A stretch of DNA of 64,000 nucleotides from Parahalioglobus pacificus (GTDB lineage Bacteria; Pseudomonadota; Gammaproteobacteria; Pseudomonadales; Halieaceae), in the NCBI RefSeq assembly GCF_014652275.1, contig NZ_BMYM01000002.1, positions 868,001 to 932,000 of the forward strand. The letters run 5' to 3'. The position numbers and the translations under genes were made by a program. The notes under the pieces are model-generated. The model saw nothing but the letters and a program-made list of their open reading frames with translations. It had not been told where the DNA came from and made no database searches. This document shows, one piece after another, positions 45,797-55,176 of this stretch (its first letter is position 1; every line of letters starts with the position of its first letter).

Positions 45797-47746
45797 CTAG
45801 GAGTCTAGCGCCGGCAATCCGCGGAATAATTCCAGACACTCTGGATTGGCCAGCGCGTCGTTGTTCTTCACGGGCTCGCCGTGGACAACGTTGCGTACTG
45901 CTAGCTCTGCGATTTTACCGCTGATGGTTCTTGGGATATCCGAGACCTGCACAATGACCGCGGGCACGTGGCGGGGCGTCGCATTCTCGCGAATCGTCCT
46001 GCGAATCTTTGCCTGAAGTTCGTCGGTGAGAACAGCGCCGTCGTGAAGCACCACGAACAGCACAACCCGTACATCGTCATACCAGTTCTGGCCAATTACC
46101 ACGCTATCGACCACTTCAGGCGTGCGCGCAACCTGGCGGTAGATCTCCGCCGTTCCTATGCGAACCCCACCGGGGTTGAGGACGGTATCCGAGCGTCCGT
46201 GAATGATGAATCCGTTGTGCTCGGTGAGTTCCCCATAGTCGCCGTGGGCCCAGACATTAGGGTACTTGTCGAAGTAAGCGTCGCGGTAGCGACTGCCATC
46301 AGTGTCGTTGAGGAATCCAATGGGCGTGCTGGGAAAGGGAACAGTGCACACGAGTTCGCCTTTACTGCCTTGGATAGGTTGCCCTTCTTCATCGCGGATC
46401 TCCACGGCCATGCCCAGTCCTGCTGCTTGAATCTCTCCGCTGTACACGGGCAGTACCGGACAGCCGCCAACGAAGCAGGAAATGATATCGGTGCCCCCCG
46501 ATATACTGGAAAGACAGACGTCACCCTTTAAATTGCGGTACACATACTCGAAGCTCTCAGGGGACAGGGGTGAACCCGTCGAGAGTATGGTGCGCAGGCT
46601 CTCGAGTGAGTGGCTCTCCCTGGGTTTGTGGCCTGCTTTTTCCAACTCGGCGATGTATTTCGCGCTGGTGCCGAATACCGTAATACCCTCGCGGTCTATC
46701 GCGTCCAACAGCACCTGTCCGTTACTCGCGAAGGGGGAGCCATCGTACAGCACTAGCGTTGCGCCTGAAGCGAGTCCCGATACCAACCAGTTCCACATCA
46801 TCCAGCCGCAGGTTGTGAAATAAAAAAAGGTGTCCAGTGGGCCGATATCTGTTTGCAGCTGATGTTCTTTCAGGTGCTGTAGCAGGGTGCCGCCAGCACC
46901 GTGAACAATGCATTTGGGTACGCCCGTGGTCCCGGACGAATAGAGGATGTAGAGCGGATGGTCGAAGGGCAGCCGTTCGAAGTGCAAATCCGTGCTGTTG
47001 GCTGCGATAAAGTCGCCATAAAGTACCGCGCCCGGTATTGCGCTGATCGCGGGTGCGGCGTTCAGCAACGGAGCGATGACGACCGCCTCCAGGCTGCTGA
47101 TGCTTTCGCGTATCGCGGCGACGCGCTCGAGAATGTCGCAGCGTTTGCCGTTGTAGTGGTAGCCATCGGTAGTAATCAATACCTTTGGCTCGATCTGCCC
47201 GAAGCGGTCTTGGACGCCGTTGATACCGAAGTCCGGTGAGCAAGAGGACCAGACGGCGCCGATGCTTGCAGTAGCGAGCATGCCCACCACCGCCTCTGAA
47301 ACATTGGGCAAAAAAGCCGCTACCCGGTCGCCGATGCCCACGCCCTGTGCGCGCAATGCACCCGCCAGTTGCGCGACCTGTTGGTATAGTTGGGCATAGC
47401 TCGTTTCTGTGCGCTCACCATTTTCCAGCAATGACACGATCGCTGTGCGTTCATCTCTGAAGCGCAGAAGGTTCTCGGCGAAGTTCAGGCGGGTGTTCGG
47501 GAACCACTGCGTACCCGGGAAAAGATCGAGGTTCTCCGCGGCGGGTGCCGGGTCGCCGTCTGCAATAACGTCTGCATAGTCCCAGACGGCACTCCAGAAG
47601 AGTCCGGGCTGCTCAACTGACCACTGATGTAAGTCGGAGTAGCTTTCACCGACACTGATGCCGCGCTCGGACAGCGCCGCCCGAAAACGGGTGATATTGG
47701 CCCCGGCAACTCTCTCGTCGCTGGGAACCCACAGTGGCTTGCCCAT
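45797..47746 (-). CDS. Acetoacetyl-CoA synthetase
   Basis: An AMP-forming ligase that activates acetoacetate, allowing use of ketone-body-type carbon. It has 649 residues from the chosen start MGKPLWVPSDERVAGANITRF, typical of acetoacetate-CoA ligases. The ATP-binding motif is YSSGTTGVPKCIVHGAGG, followed by WMMWNWLVSGLASGATLVLYDGS and the C-terminal hinge and catalytic-Lys region GRSDTVLNPGGVRIGTAEIY. A frame upstream to 47782 adds 12 residues that do not match the family. Confidence 0.92.
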   Translation of the reverse strand: MGKPLWVPSDERVAGANITRFRAALSERGISVGESYSDLHQWSVEQPGLFWSAVWDYADVIADGDPAPAAENLDLFPGTQWFPNTRLNFAENLLRFRDERTAIVSLLENGERTETSYAQLYQQVAQLAGALRAQGVGIGDRVAAFLPNVSEAVVGMLATASIGAVWSSCSPDFGINGVQDRFGQIEPKVLITTDGYHYNGKRCDILERVAAIRESISSLEAVVIAPLLNAAPAISAIPGAVLYGDFIAANSTDLHFERLPFDHPLYILYSSGTTGVPKCIVHGAGGTLLQHLKEHQLQTDIGPLDTFFYFTTCGWMMWNWLVSGLASGATLVLYDGSPFASNGQVLLDAIDREGITVFGTSAKYIAELEKAGHKPRESHSLESLRTILSTGSPLSPESFEYVYRNLKGDVCLSSISGGTDIISCFVGGCPVLPVYSGEIQAAGLGMAVEIRDEEGQPIQGSKGELVCTVPFPSTPIGFLNDTDGSRYRDAYFDKYPNVWAHGDYGELTEHNGFIIHGRSDTVLNPGGVRIGTAEIYRQVARTPEVVDSVVIGQNWYDDVRVVLFVVLHDGAVLTDELQAKIRRTIRENATPRHVPAVIVQVSDIPRTISGKIAELAVRNVVHGEPVKNNDALANPECLELFRGLPALDS

Positions 47747-47879
47747 AGCTATCTCTCCTGCTCGCAGGCGCACAATATGCACTGTAATCCCCGCGTGTGC
47801 ACGAGTTAGCTCAGAATGTATTGCGCTCCGCTTTCTGGAGACTCAGTATCATACTGAAGTGCAAGCATGGAGTATCGTT

Positions 47880-48077
47880 ATGCCTGATGTGATAAACCGG
47901 TATTGCCCGCGCTCGGGCAAGCCCGTCGCCAACGACTCTTTGGTCCAGTACCGCGGATTAACTGTGGGGTTTTGCAACCCCGGATGCCGAGACGATTTTG
48001 CGGCTCGCATGACAGAGTGTAAAAGCGATACCCGTTACTTTGATGCCATCATCAAAGAGCAAGACCTGGCACCATAG
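47880..48077 (+). CDS. 65-residue YHS/TRASH-like metal-binding protein
   Basis: A very small protein with NRYCPRSGKPVANDSLVQYRGLTVGFCNPGCRDDF: one Cys in the CP(R)SGKPV turn, then a FCNPGC pair. This is the YHS/TRASH pattern that binds a single metal ion, as in parts of copper- and heavy-metal-handling proteins. The start ATG at 47880 has GGAG upstream. The longer frame from 47658 lies antisense to the acetoacetyl-CoA synthetase gene and is not needed. No partner gene is evident. Confidence 0.7.
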   Translation: MPDVINRYCPRSGKPVANDSLVQYRGLTVGFCNPGCRDDFAARMTECKSDTRYFDAIIKEQDLAP

Positions 48078-48172
48078 CTCGCTGTAGTGGGCGGCTGTAA
48101 TGTCTTGTTGTATTGGCTCGCTACGGTGCCGGGAATGTGTATTAAGGTGCCGGAAGTAGCAACCGTCGCAAG

Positions 48173-49069
48173 CTAGGCGATAGTGTGGCCTGTCTCTTGT
48201 AGTCGCTTCGCCAGGGCCTCAATGTGCGCCGGACCCACTTCACAGCAACCACCAACAATAGTGGCTCCCTGGTCGACCCATTGCATAGCGAAGTCAGCAT
48301 AAGCCTTAGGTGTAAGGTCGTGACGCTGTGAGAGCGCATCTACCGTGGGTTTGTCGTCGAGGAATGCCTCAGAGATATGTGTGAAGCCATTGGCGTAGGC
48401 GCCAAAGGGCAGATCGAAACCTTTTATGACGTCCAGAGCAGCACCAATCGCTTCCGGGCGTGAGCAGTTGATTAATATTGCGTCCGGAGTGTGCTGCTGC
48501 AGTACTGGCTGCAATTCCTGCAGGGATTCGCCCGATCTCAGCCTGGCGCCATTATCATCATCCACCGTCACACCAAGCCAAACCGGCTTGCCCCTGCCAA
48601 CACAGGCGCGTAGAGCCCCTTCAACCTGTTCTACCGATGCCATGGTTTCCAGCAACAGCATGTCGACATGGTCCACCATCAGGTTCACTGGCTCCGCGTA
48701 TTGCTGCGCGGCTTCTTCAGGCGAGGGCGCCAGGTCGGGTCGGTAGGAGGCGCCCAGGGGGCCAATTGAGCCCGCCACCCGGCCCTTGCCCGCAGCGTCC
48801 CGTGCTGAGCATGCTGCAGTCAGGGCGATGTTCGTAAGGGGTTCGAGTTTGTCTGCAATGCCCGCAGGTTCCAGACGATCCCGAAGAATGGCATAAGTAT
48901 TCGTGGTGGCGACGGTCGCGCCCACTTTGAAGTAACTGTCGTGCACCGCTTCTATCAAATCAGGGTGATCCATCATCACCTGCGTGGACCACAGCGGTGT
49001 TGCTGCATCACCGGATCGTTTCAGAAGTTCCTGGCCGATTGAGCCGTCGAGAAGAGTGATAGTTGCCAT
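48173..49069 (-). CDS. Homocysteine S-methyltransferase family protein
   Basis: A zinc-dependent methyltransferase of 298 residues. It begins LLDGSIGQELLKRSG, has the family segment ATTNTYAILRDRL and the zinc ligands in INCSRPEAIGAAL and GGCCEVGPAHIEAL. Members move methyl groups from S-methylmethionine, betaine or other thetins to homocysteine; S-methylmethionine is the usual donor of this short form, and dimethylsulfoniopropionate-type donors are plausible in the sea. Confidence 0.88.
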   Translation of the reverse strand: MATITLLDGSIGQELLKRSGDAATPLWSTQVMMDHPDLIEAVHDSYFKVGATVATTNTYAILRDRLEPAGIADKLEPLTNIALTAACSARDAAGKGRVAGSIGPLGASYRPDLAPSPEEAAQQYAEPVNLMVDHVDMLLLETMASVEQVEGALRACVGRGKPVWLGVTVDDDNGARLRSGESLQELQPVLQQHTPDAILINCSRPEAIGAALDVIKGFDLPFGAYANGFTHISEAFLDDKPTVDALSQRHDLTPKAYADFAMQWVDQGATIVGGCCEVGPAHIEALAKRLQETGHTIA

Positions 49070-49257
49070 GCTGGATATCTTTGATCTGCCGTTACCTGGA
49101 CGCCGGAGCGCTTTTGTTCAGGGGCGAAAATTATCACGAGCGAGAGGGCTTCTGAAGTCATTTCGAGTGCCTGCTTGATGAGGCAGTTTTCCGTGTACTG
49201 TATATCAGCACCGGACGAGCTGTGCCATAGTAGTGTCACTGGAAGTAGGCAGTGACT

Positions 49258-50226
49258 ATGGCACCCAAAATCTGGCTGTTAAAACTTATACTGCCTGGCC
49301 GTTTCGGCTGGCACCTCACCGGCCCTGTCTACTTCGCCCTGCTTTACAGCGTTTTCTACCTGCTGCAACGGTACGCAGGCAGTGCATTTGCCACCACCTT
49401 TTTCTGTGCGATCACGGCTTACACCATGCCGGCCTACGCCTATATTTGCGAGTATTCGCGCAAGGCCATGGCAGACCTGGCACCGGAGCTCGAAATGTCG
49501 CAGGACGAGCTTTCTGCGTTCATCGAATCACTGGATCATCAGTCTATTGCCTGGCAAGTCATGGTACTGGCATGGGGCATCCTGGGAGGGCTTGGTCAGA
49601 TCTGGTTGGTATCTTTGGAACCGGATACCGCGCATATGTCGGCTGTACAGTTGGCGCTCAGCACAGCCAGTCTGGGTTCGCTGCTGGTTTGGATAGTAAT
49701 GACCACGGCTATCTTTAGCCTGATGCAGAACGCAGTTCGCGTTGGGCGCCTCGCCAATCAGCTCAAGCGCGTGGACCTGTTCCGTCACGATAAGCTCCTA
49801 CCCTTTGCCCGTGTGGGCATCGCGTCCAGTCTCTCCATTCTTGGGGCGCTTGCACTGTTCCCTATCCTTCTGGTGGATGACCGGTCCACGCTGGTGTCAT
49901 CAGCGCCCGGTTTGATCGCCACCGGCGTGCCGTTAATTCTTATGCTGATCTTTCCGGTGTGGCGAGTACACCGGCGTATGAAGCTTGCCAAGCAAGTGGC
50001 GATGGCTGAGGTCAATCAGTCGATTGATGAGGTGCGTAGCGCTCAGGGCGAGCCCACGCTGGCAACGCTGAATACGCTATTGAGCTACCGTAAACACTTA
50101 AAGCAGGTGCCGGAATGGCCACTTGATACGGGCGCAGTGGGGCGATTATTGCTCTACATACTCATTGTGCCCATGACATGGGTGGGTGCGGCCCTGATCG
50201 AAAATGTGGTGGATGCCCTGCTCTAG
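49258..50226 (+). CDS. Hypothetical membrane protein
   Basis: A 322-residue protein with no family I recognise. About seven hydrophobic segments are visible: two close to the N-terminus (residues 16-36, 44-60), a pair around 98-160, one near 190, one near 215 and one at the C-terminus. A charged, probably cytosolic helical segment lies between residues 235 and 290 (RVHRRMKLAKQVAMAEVNQ). Start ATG at 49258 is chosen over a GTG two codons earlier. It is convergent with the M24 peptidase, overlapping by 4 bases. Confidence 0.7.
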   Translation: MAPKIWLLKLILPGRFGWHLTGPVYFALLYSVFYLLQRYAGSAFATTFFCAITAYTMPAYAYICEYSRKAMADLAPELEMSQDELSAFIESLDHQSIAWQVMVLAWGILGGLGQIWLVSLEPDTAHMSAVQLALSTASLGSLLVWIVMTTAIFSLMQNAVRVGRLANQLKRVDLFRHDKLLPFARVGIASSLSILGALALFPILLVDDRSTLVSSAPGLIATGVPLILMLIFPVWRVHRRMKLAKQVAMAEVNQSIDEVRSAQGEPTLATLNTLLSYRKHLKQVPEWPLDTGAVGRLLLYILIVPMTWVGAALIENVVDALL

Positions 50227-51650
50227 GGGCTACTGATCAAATGAAACTGCGTTTGCCTGCCCTTGAGATAGGTTACCTTCTCACCATCAAAGAAAGCATC
50301 TTCTTCCAACATGATTCTGATTTCCTTGTCCCATTCCGGAATCGTGCTGGCGGCGTTTAGTTCGATTGAATAGGCCGTATCGGGGTAGAGCGGATAGTCA
50401 CCCGCAACGGGCACGCCCTCTTGTTGATCCCATAGGCCAATGGTTGGACCTGCGCCATGACCGTGTACCCCAAGCGGGTGCGTGTAGATCACTGGTTTAA
50501 GTGACTCTTTGATCGCCTGTGTTCTGGCCTTGGAAAGTACTTGGTTGCCAGTTTTTCCGGTGGCGAAGGCACCTGTCACGATGTCCTGCAGTCGATTCGC
50601 GGCCGCCAGTGCGTCTTTGAGACCCTGCGGCGCATCGGTCTCGCCGGGTTTCAGCACATAAGCGTGCTGTTGCTGGTCAGTGTTCAGTCGGAGATAAGTG
50701 AGCCCGAAGTCCATGTGCAGCAAGTCACCCGGTTGGATCACATTATCGCCAGCGCGTTTAGAGAAGGCTTCCACCTGATCAAACGCCTGCCTGTCAGCGC
50801 GCTGGATAGATACGGTGGGATGAAACCAATTGCCCAGGCCCAACGCGGCGCTTTGTTCGCGCAGCCACCAGATCACGTCTTCTGTGGTGGTTTCGCCGGG
50901 CGTCACAACCTCGTTAGAAAAGGCGCGGGCAATGAGGCTGTGGCCCAGCGCAACCAGATCAGGATACACACTCATCTCGGGTTCGCTGCGCGTCTCCAGC
51001 CACGCAATGGCCAGTGGCTGCGCCGGCACAAGCCTTTGATTTAGATCATTGCCCAGAGCGCTGCGCAGGCTGTCGTACTCCGTACTGCTGATTCCATCCG
51101 CCAGGGCAAAGTCCACCGAACGATTGATACCAATGCGCTCGGGGTCGCGTTCGCGAATGATGGCGGCCAGTGCCTGCCACTGGTCCGGCTGTTGCTCCTT
51201 GTCCCACGCTTGGGTGAAGAGATCGGAGACGGCGTAGCGTGCCACGGCGAGGCGCTCCAATGCCTGTCCTTCACCGGGATCATAAATCACCAGCATGGTG
51301 TGCCGACGGGCTGACATCCACGAAGCAGGGAGCATGGTTTTCAGCACTGGGTCTTCGTTGTACTCCCTCGAGAGCAGTAGCCACATGTCGATGCCCTCCC
51401 GGCGCATCAGCGCAGGCAATGTGTGTTCGAAGCGGTGCTCCAGGTTGCGATCAATGAACGCGGCACGTTCTCGCTGGGAAAGTAACTTCCCCGCGGATTT
51501 GCCCTCATCACTGTTCATGGATGCGTTTGTAGATGCGGGTAGGCCAAGCAGAGAGGTGGCGGCTAACACCAGCACGCCGGTGATACGGGCAAGTTGAGTA
51601 GGCCACGCCACCACGACCGGAGTGGGAGCGGGAGTAATGCGATAGTTCAT
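50223..51650 (-). CDS. M24 family metallopeptidase, exported
   Basis: A pita-bread-fold peptidase of the Xaa-Pro aminopeptidase/creatinase family, with 475 residues. A long N-terminal segment with a hydrophobic core (about residues 20-42) looks like a signal peptide, so it may be periplasmic. Metal ligands appear as LLHMDFGLTYLRLNTD, HPLGVHGHGAGPTIG, SIELNA and IMLEEDAFFDGE. The N-terminal creatinase-like domain contains MWLLLSREYNEDPVLKTMLPA. Function on proline peptides is known for relatives, the real substrate is open. Confidence 0.88.
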   Translation of the reverse strand: MNYRITPAPTPVVVAWPTQLARITGVLVLAATSLLGLPASTNASMNSDEGKSAGKLLSQRERAAFIDRNLEHRFEHTLPALMRREGIDMWLLLSREYNEDPVLKTMLPASWMSARRHTMLVIYDPGEGQALERLAVARYAVSDLFTQAWDKEQQPDQWQALAAIIRERDPERIGINRSVDFALADGISSTEYDSLRSALGNDLNQRLVPAQPLAIAWLETRSEPEMSVYPDLVALGHSLIARAFSNEVVTPGETTTEDVIWWLREQSAALGLGNWFHPTVSIQRADRQAFDQVEAFSKRAGDNVIQPGDLLHMDFGLTYLRLNTDQQQHAYVLKPGETDAPQGLKDALAAANRLQDIVTGAFATGKTGNQVLSKARTQAIKESLKPVIYTHPLGVHGHGAGPTIGLWDQQEGVPVAGDYPLYPDTAYSIELNAASTIPEWDKEIRIMLEEDAFFDGEKVTYLKGRQTQFHLISSP

Positions 51651-51768
51651 GGCTGACCTGCTTACCTTCGGAGGCCAGTTATTGTGCGTCCAGCAAAGTA
51701 GATGGTCCAGAAGAAAGCGGCCACAATCGACGCGAAAGCAAGGCGGTGTCTACCGCCCCGGGGCATGC

Positions 51769-54700
51769 TTAACGTTTGCGCAGCGCCGGTTGATTGCGTG
51801 CAAGCATCGCCAGACCCGCAGCCAGCATCAGCAGGATCAGCGGCGCGTTCACCGGCACGGGTACTGGCGTATTTGCAGCGGGGGCCGATGATGTTGATGG
51901 GGGCGCGGCAGTGGGTGCTGCTGGCAGCACTGCGCCACTAGGATCAACGATACGGCCATTGGCAGTGCCGTCCTCATCGTTGCTGGCTCCATCCGTCAGA
52001 CTGAACACCATGCTATTTCCCGACACTAGTGCAGGGAAGGGCTGCCAAGTATCCGAAAGGGTTTTCCAGTTCTGAGTGCTAGGGTCCAGCGGTGCACCGT
52101 AATCAACCGTGACATCAATAGTGGCGCCAATGGCGCATTTCTCGACTTCAAAAATGACGATGCCATCCACGAACACAAGGTTTGCAGGTGGTGCAGGCGA
52201 ATAGTTACGCGCCGGAATAAACTGAGGGTCGGATGCAAACTCACAACTTGGGTCCGTGGTAGTGAAGCTGATGTTGCCTGCCCCACCGCTAGGGAGCGTA
52301 CCCGCGAAGCTACGGAATAAATCGCGACCTTCGCCGGTGAGAGCAATGCTGGTCGCACCGCTGGCAGAATCAGACGTCAGTGTAATGCTGGCATCAACAG
52401 CACCGGCCGCCGTGGGCGTAAATACATACTCGAGGCTGCAGCTCTCGCCAGGTGCGAGGGTCATCCCAGCGGCCGCACAGCTGCCGCCCGATCGGCTGAA
52501 GGGCGCTGCGGGATCCGCAATAGCCGAGACCGAAAGGTCTGCACTGCCTGAGTTGCTCAGCGTGACAAGGCCAGCGGGGCTGCTGGCGCCAATCGTTATT
52601 TCTCCGAAGTCGACAGCATTCGTGCTCAGCGTCAGTACGGGCTCGGTACCTGTGCCGCTGACACCCACACTGGCATCCCCTGTGGGGGCATCACTGCTGA
52701 CGGTCAGTGTCGCCACAGCGCCACCGGCAGCCGTGGGTGAAAAGTCGATATCCAGCGTGCAGCTGTCGCCAGCCGGCAGCGCAAACGCGCCGCCACTGCA
52801 GCTGCCGCCAGTGATGCTAAAGGGCGCGGACAGTCCGCTGATGGCAGATACGTTCAGCGCAGCAGTGCCGGTGTTCTGAACGGAAACCGATTGTGAGTCA
52901 CTGCTTGAGCCCACCCGAACGCCGCCAAAATCCAGCGATGAGGGCGACAGTGAAATGCCGGGCACAGGCACGGCGATAACATTGACTGTCAGGGATTCAG
53001 TGGTGCTATTGCCGACAGCGTCTGTTGCTGTGTAGCTGCGTGTGTAGCTGCCCAGCACAGAGGTGTCGATAGTCCCGCTGCGTGTGACAGATACGCTGCC
53101 ATCGATGGTGTCGTTTGCCGACACCGCAGGATCACTGAAGCTGTCGCCCTGGAAGAGCTCCAGAGGATTTGCGCCCGGAATGGTGATCACGGGTGCTTCA
53201 TCGTCTACCGTAAGTGTCGCGCTGCTTATGACGCTGCTGGCAGACGCATCACTGGTGATGTAATTGAGGTCTGTATCATTGGCGAAGCTGCCGTCGGCAG
53301 TGCCCACCACATCAACGGTTACTGTGCAGTTGCTATTTGCGGCGAGCGCGAATGCGCCCAGTGTCAGGGTGTCACTGCCACTGGTACTCAGACTGCCCGC
53401 ACAGGATGTGCTGGCACCGGCAGGCGAGGCCAGCGCGATGCCCGCGGGCAGCGTGTTGCTCAGAGCAACGCCCGTGATCCGCGAAGGATTGTTGTTGCTG
53501 ATGTCAAACCTGAGCTGGCTTCCGATAGTAGTACCAGTGATGCTGGTCAGCGCAGGTGTGAACTCCTGAGTGAACTCAGGCGCTGCAGCCGAGGCCAGAA
53601 TGGCGGAGCTGCTTTCACAGCCCACAGCATTGTTATTAACGGTCACGCCATTGTTGACGTCCGGCACTGGCGCCGCGGAGGGGCCGCTATCAGCATCATC
53701 GGTCGCATCCAGTAGCGGAATCAAAGCGCGGCAGTCTGCCAAATTGTCGTTGCGCCTTACTATGGCGCTATTACCGACCCGCACCAGGCTGCCCATGCCA
53801 TTCAGGTTCGTAAGGGCGGCGTTGCTCTGGATAAACAGGCGCCTTTCGATGCGTGCAAGTTTTGCCAGGCTGCTGACATCAAGCAGTGCATCGTTGTCCC
53901 GAATAGTGAGATCCCGATTAACGCGAGTCAAATTATCCAACCCAGCGAGACTGGCCAGGCCATCGTTATTGCGAATCTCAAGGTTTCTCCCTGCCGTGGG
54001 TAGCCCGTTCAATGCGGAGATGTCATTCAGTAGCAGGTTGTCACGAATCTCGATGTTGCTATTCACGGCCGTGATGGATTCGAGGCCAGCGAGGGTCAAT
54101 AGGGCGTCGTTGTTGCGGATAGTTAAGCGGTCGCTCACGGTTGCAATGTCGCCCAGCGCACTGAGGTCTGTTAACTCATTGTTGTCGCGGACTTCCAGAA
54201 AGCCATTGATGGCATTGAGACCATTCAGCCCGTTGAGCGACAACAGGTCATCGTTGTTGCGCACCCGTAGGTTACCGCCCAGCGTCGAGAGGTTGGATAG
54301 GGCGGTAATGTCGTTGAGCCGGTTGTTGTTTTGCAGCGTCAGATATTCAGTGATGCTATTCAGGTCGTTGAGGCCGGCCAGCATTAGCAGTCTGTCGTTG
54401 TTAAAAATGAACACATAACCTGTCACGGTTTCGATGCCGGATAGGTCAGCAATCGAATTGAGACGACGATTGTCGCGAATACGCAGATAGCCGTTGAGGT
54501 TGGGTCCGACGCTCGCAAGGTTCAGTGATCGCAACTGTGGGTTCGTCTCCACCCGCACGTACGCACCCACGCTGGCGCCGTTCAGTGCCACTGTATTCCT
54601 CAGTTGCGCGTTCGCGGTGATCTGCAAGTTGCCACCGATGGCGGTAACACCTTCCAGGCCCGACAGATTCCTCAGCTCGGGGGTGTTGCGCACACTGAGG

Positions 54701-54951
54701 TCGCCAGTAATGGTGAGTAGGCCAGCCAGCGGCGCGAGGTTTACGACAGGGTCAACGCCGGGGTCGCTGCCGTCGTGCTCAATGCGGAGGCGGCCGGTAA
54801 CGGTGTCACAACCGGCGGGAAAGTTATCAACGTCTGTCTGAGAGCCTAGGCTGTAGTTGTTAGCAGGGCAATCTATCGCTTGCGCAGGCATGGCTAGGCC
54901 GCCGAGTGCGAAACCCAGTGCAACTACAATTGCTGTCAGAACCCTGTTCAT
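51769..54951 (-). CDS. Giant surface protein: LRR/L-domain repeats, Ig-like and choice-of-anchor domains, C-terminal sorting tail
   Basis: A modular exported protein of 1060 residues. After a signal peptide (ends near AQA, residue 27) come about 13-14 L-domain repeats of roughly 23-24 residues, pattern L-x-I-R-D-N-x-x-L-x-D-L-x-x-L (residues 80-410). Then follow a DUF11-like domain (470-585), an Ig-like DUF5011 domain (590-660), two Hydin/choice-of-anchor D domains (665-770, 775-877), a choice-of-anchor U domain (880-1010) and a Pro-Val stretch with a hydrophobic helix and RKR end (1030-1062), like PEP/IPTL-CTERM tails. The ribosome site GGAGG at 54961-54965 is 9 bases from the ATG at 54951, so that start is preferred over 54957. 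Confidence 0.85.
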   Translation of the reverse strand: MNRVLTAIVVALGFALGGLAMPAQAIDCPANNYSLGSQTDVDNFPAGCDTVTGRLRIEHDGSDPGVDPVVNLAPLAGLLTITGDLSVRNTPELRNLSGLEGVTAIGGNLQITANAQLRNTVALNGASVGAYVRVETNPQLRSLNLASVGPNLNGYLRIRDNRRLNSIADLSGIETVTGYVFIFNNDRLLMLAGLNDLNSITEYLTLQNNNRLNDITALSNLSTLGGNLRVRNNDDLLSLNGLNGLNAINGFLEVRDNNELTDLSALGDIATVSDRLTIRNNDALLTLAGLESITAVNSNIEIRDNLLLNDISALNGLPTAGRNLEIRNNDGLASLAGLDNLTRVNRDLTIRDNDALLDVSSLAKLARIERRLFIQSNAALTNLNGMGSLVRVGNSAIVRRNDNLADCRALIPLLDATDDADSGPSAAPVPDVNNGVTVNNNAVGCESSSAILASAAAPEFTQEFTPALTSITGTTIGSQLRFDISNNNPSRITGVALSNTLPAGIALASPAGASTSCAGSLSTSGSDTLTLGAFALAANSNCTVTVDVVGTADGSFANDTDLNYITSDASASSVISSATLTVDDEAPVITIPGANPLELFQGDSFSDPAVSANDTIDGSVSVTRSGTIDTSVLGSYTRSYTATDAVGNSTTESLTVNVIAVPVPGISLSPSSLDFGGVRVGSSSDSQSVSVQNTGTAALNVSAISGLSAPFSITGGSCSGGAFALPAGDSCTLDIDFSPTAAGGAVATLTVSSDAPTGDASVGVSGTGTEPVLTLSTNAVDFGEITIGASSPAGLVTLSNSGSADLSVSAIADPAAPFSRSGGSCAAAGMTLAPGESCSLEYVFTPTAAGAVDASITLTSDSASGATSIALTGEGRDLFRSFAGTLPSGGAGNISFTTTDPSCEFASDPQFIPARNYSPAPPANLVFVDGIVIFEVEKCAIGATIDVTVDYGAPLDPSTQNWKTLSDTWQPFPALVSGNSMVFSLTDGASNDEDGTANGRIVDPSGAVLPAAPTAAPPSTSSAPAANTPVPVPVNAPLILLMLAAGLAMLARNQPALRKR

Positions 54952-54960
54952 GCCCATATG

Positions 54961-54965
54961 CCTCC
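54961..54965 (-). promoter_or_regulatory. Ribosome site deciding the start of the surface protein
   Basis: GGAGG on the minus strand lies 9 bases before the ATG at 54951 and only 3 bases before the ATG at 54957, so translation should begin at 54951. Confidence 0.6.
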
Positions 54966-55176
54966 AAATCGGCCGGCGATTCTAGCCATATTTGCCCCTA
55001 TGTGCAGGAAATTAAAAGAAATTTTTGTGCATAAGTTCTGAAAGTGTGACACCTGCCACAGTCTCGGCTTTTGTGCTGAGATAGGCGCGGGTGCGTACTG
55101 AGGTAGGTCTTGGGGCGGGTGGCAGGGCGGAGCAATGTCTCCATCCGGGTGCTTCGGGCCTTGGTGATCGGGGAAG

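Noticed and set aside
47658-47879. Upstream extension of the YHS-like protein
   Set aside because: It lies antisense to the conserved acetoacetyl-CoA synthetase N-terminus and does not match YHS proteins.
53570-54418. 282-codon frame antisense to the LRR repeats
   Set aside because: It arises from the repeat structure of the surface-protein gene and has only Leu/Arg/Ser-rich low complexity.
53730-54720. Regular repeats that could suggest a CRISPR array
   Set aside because: They are coding repeats of about 70 bases with diverged sequence, in frame, encoding leucine-rich units; no constant direct repeat with unique spacers.
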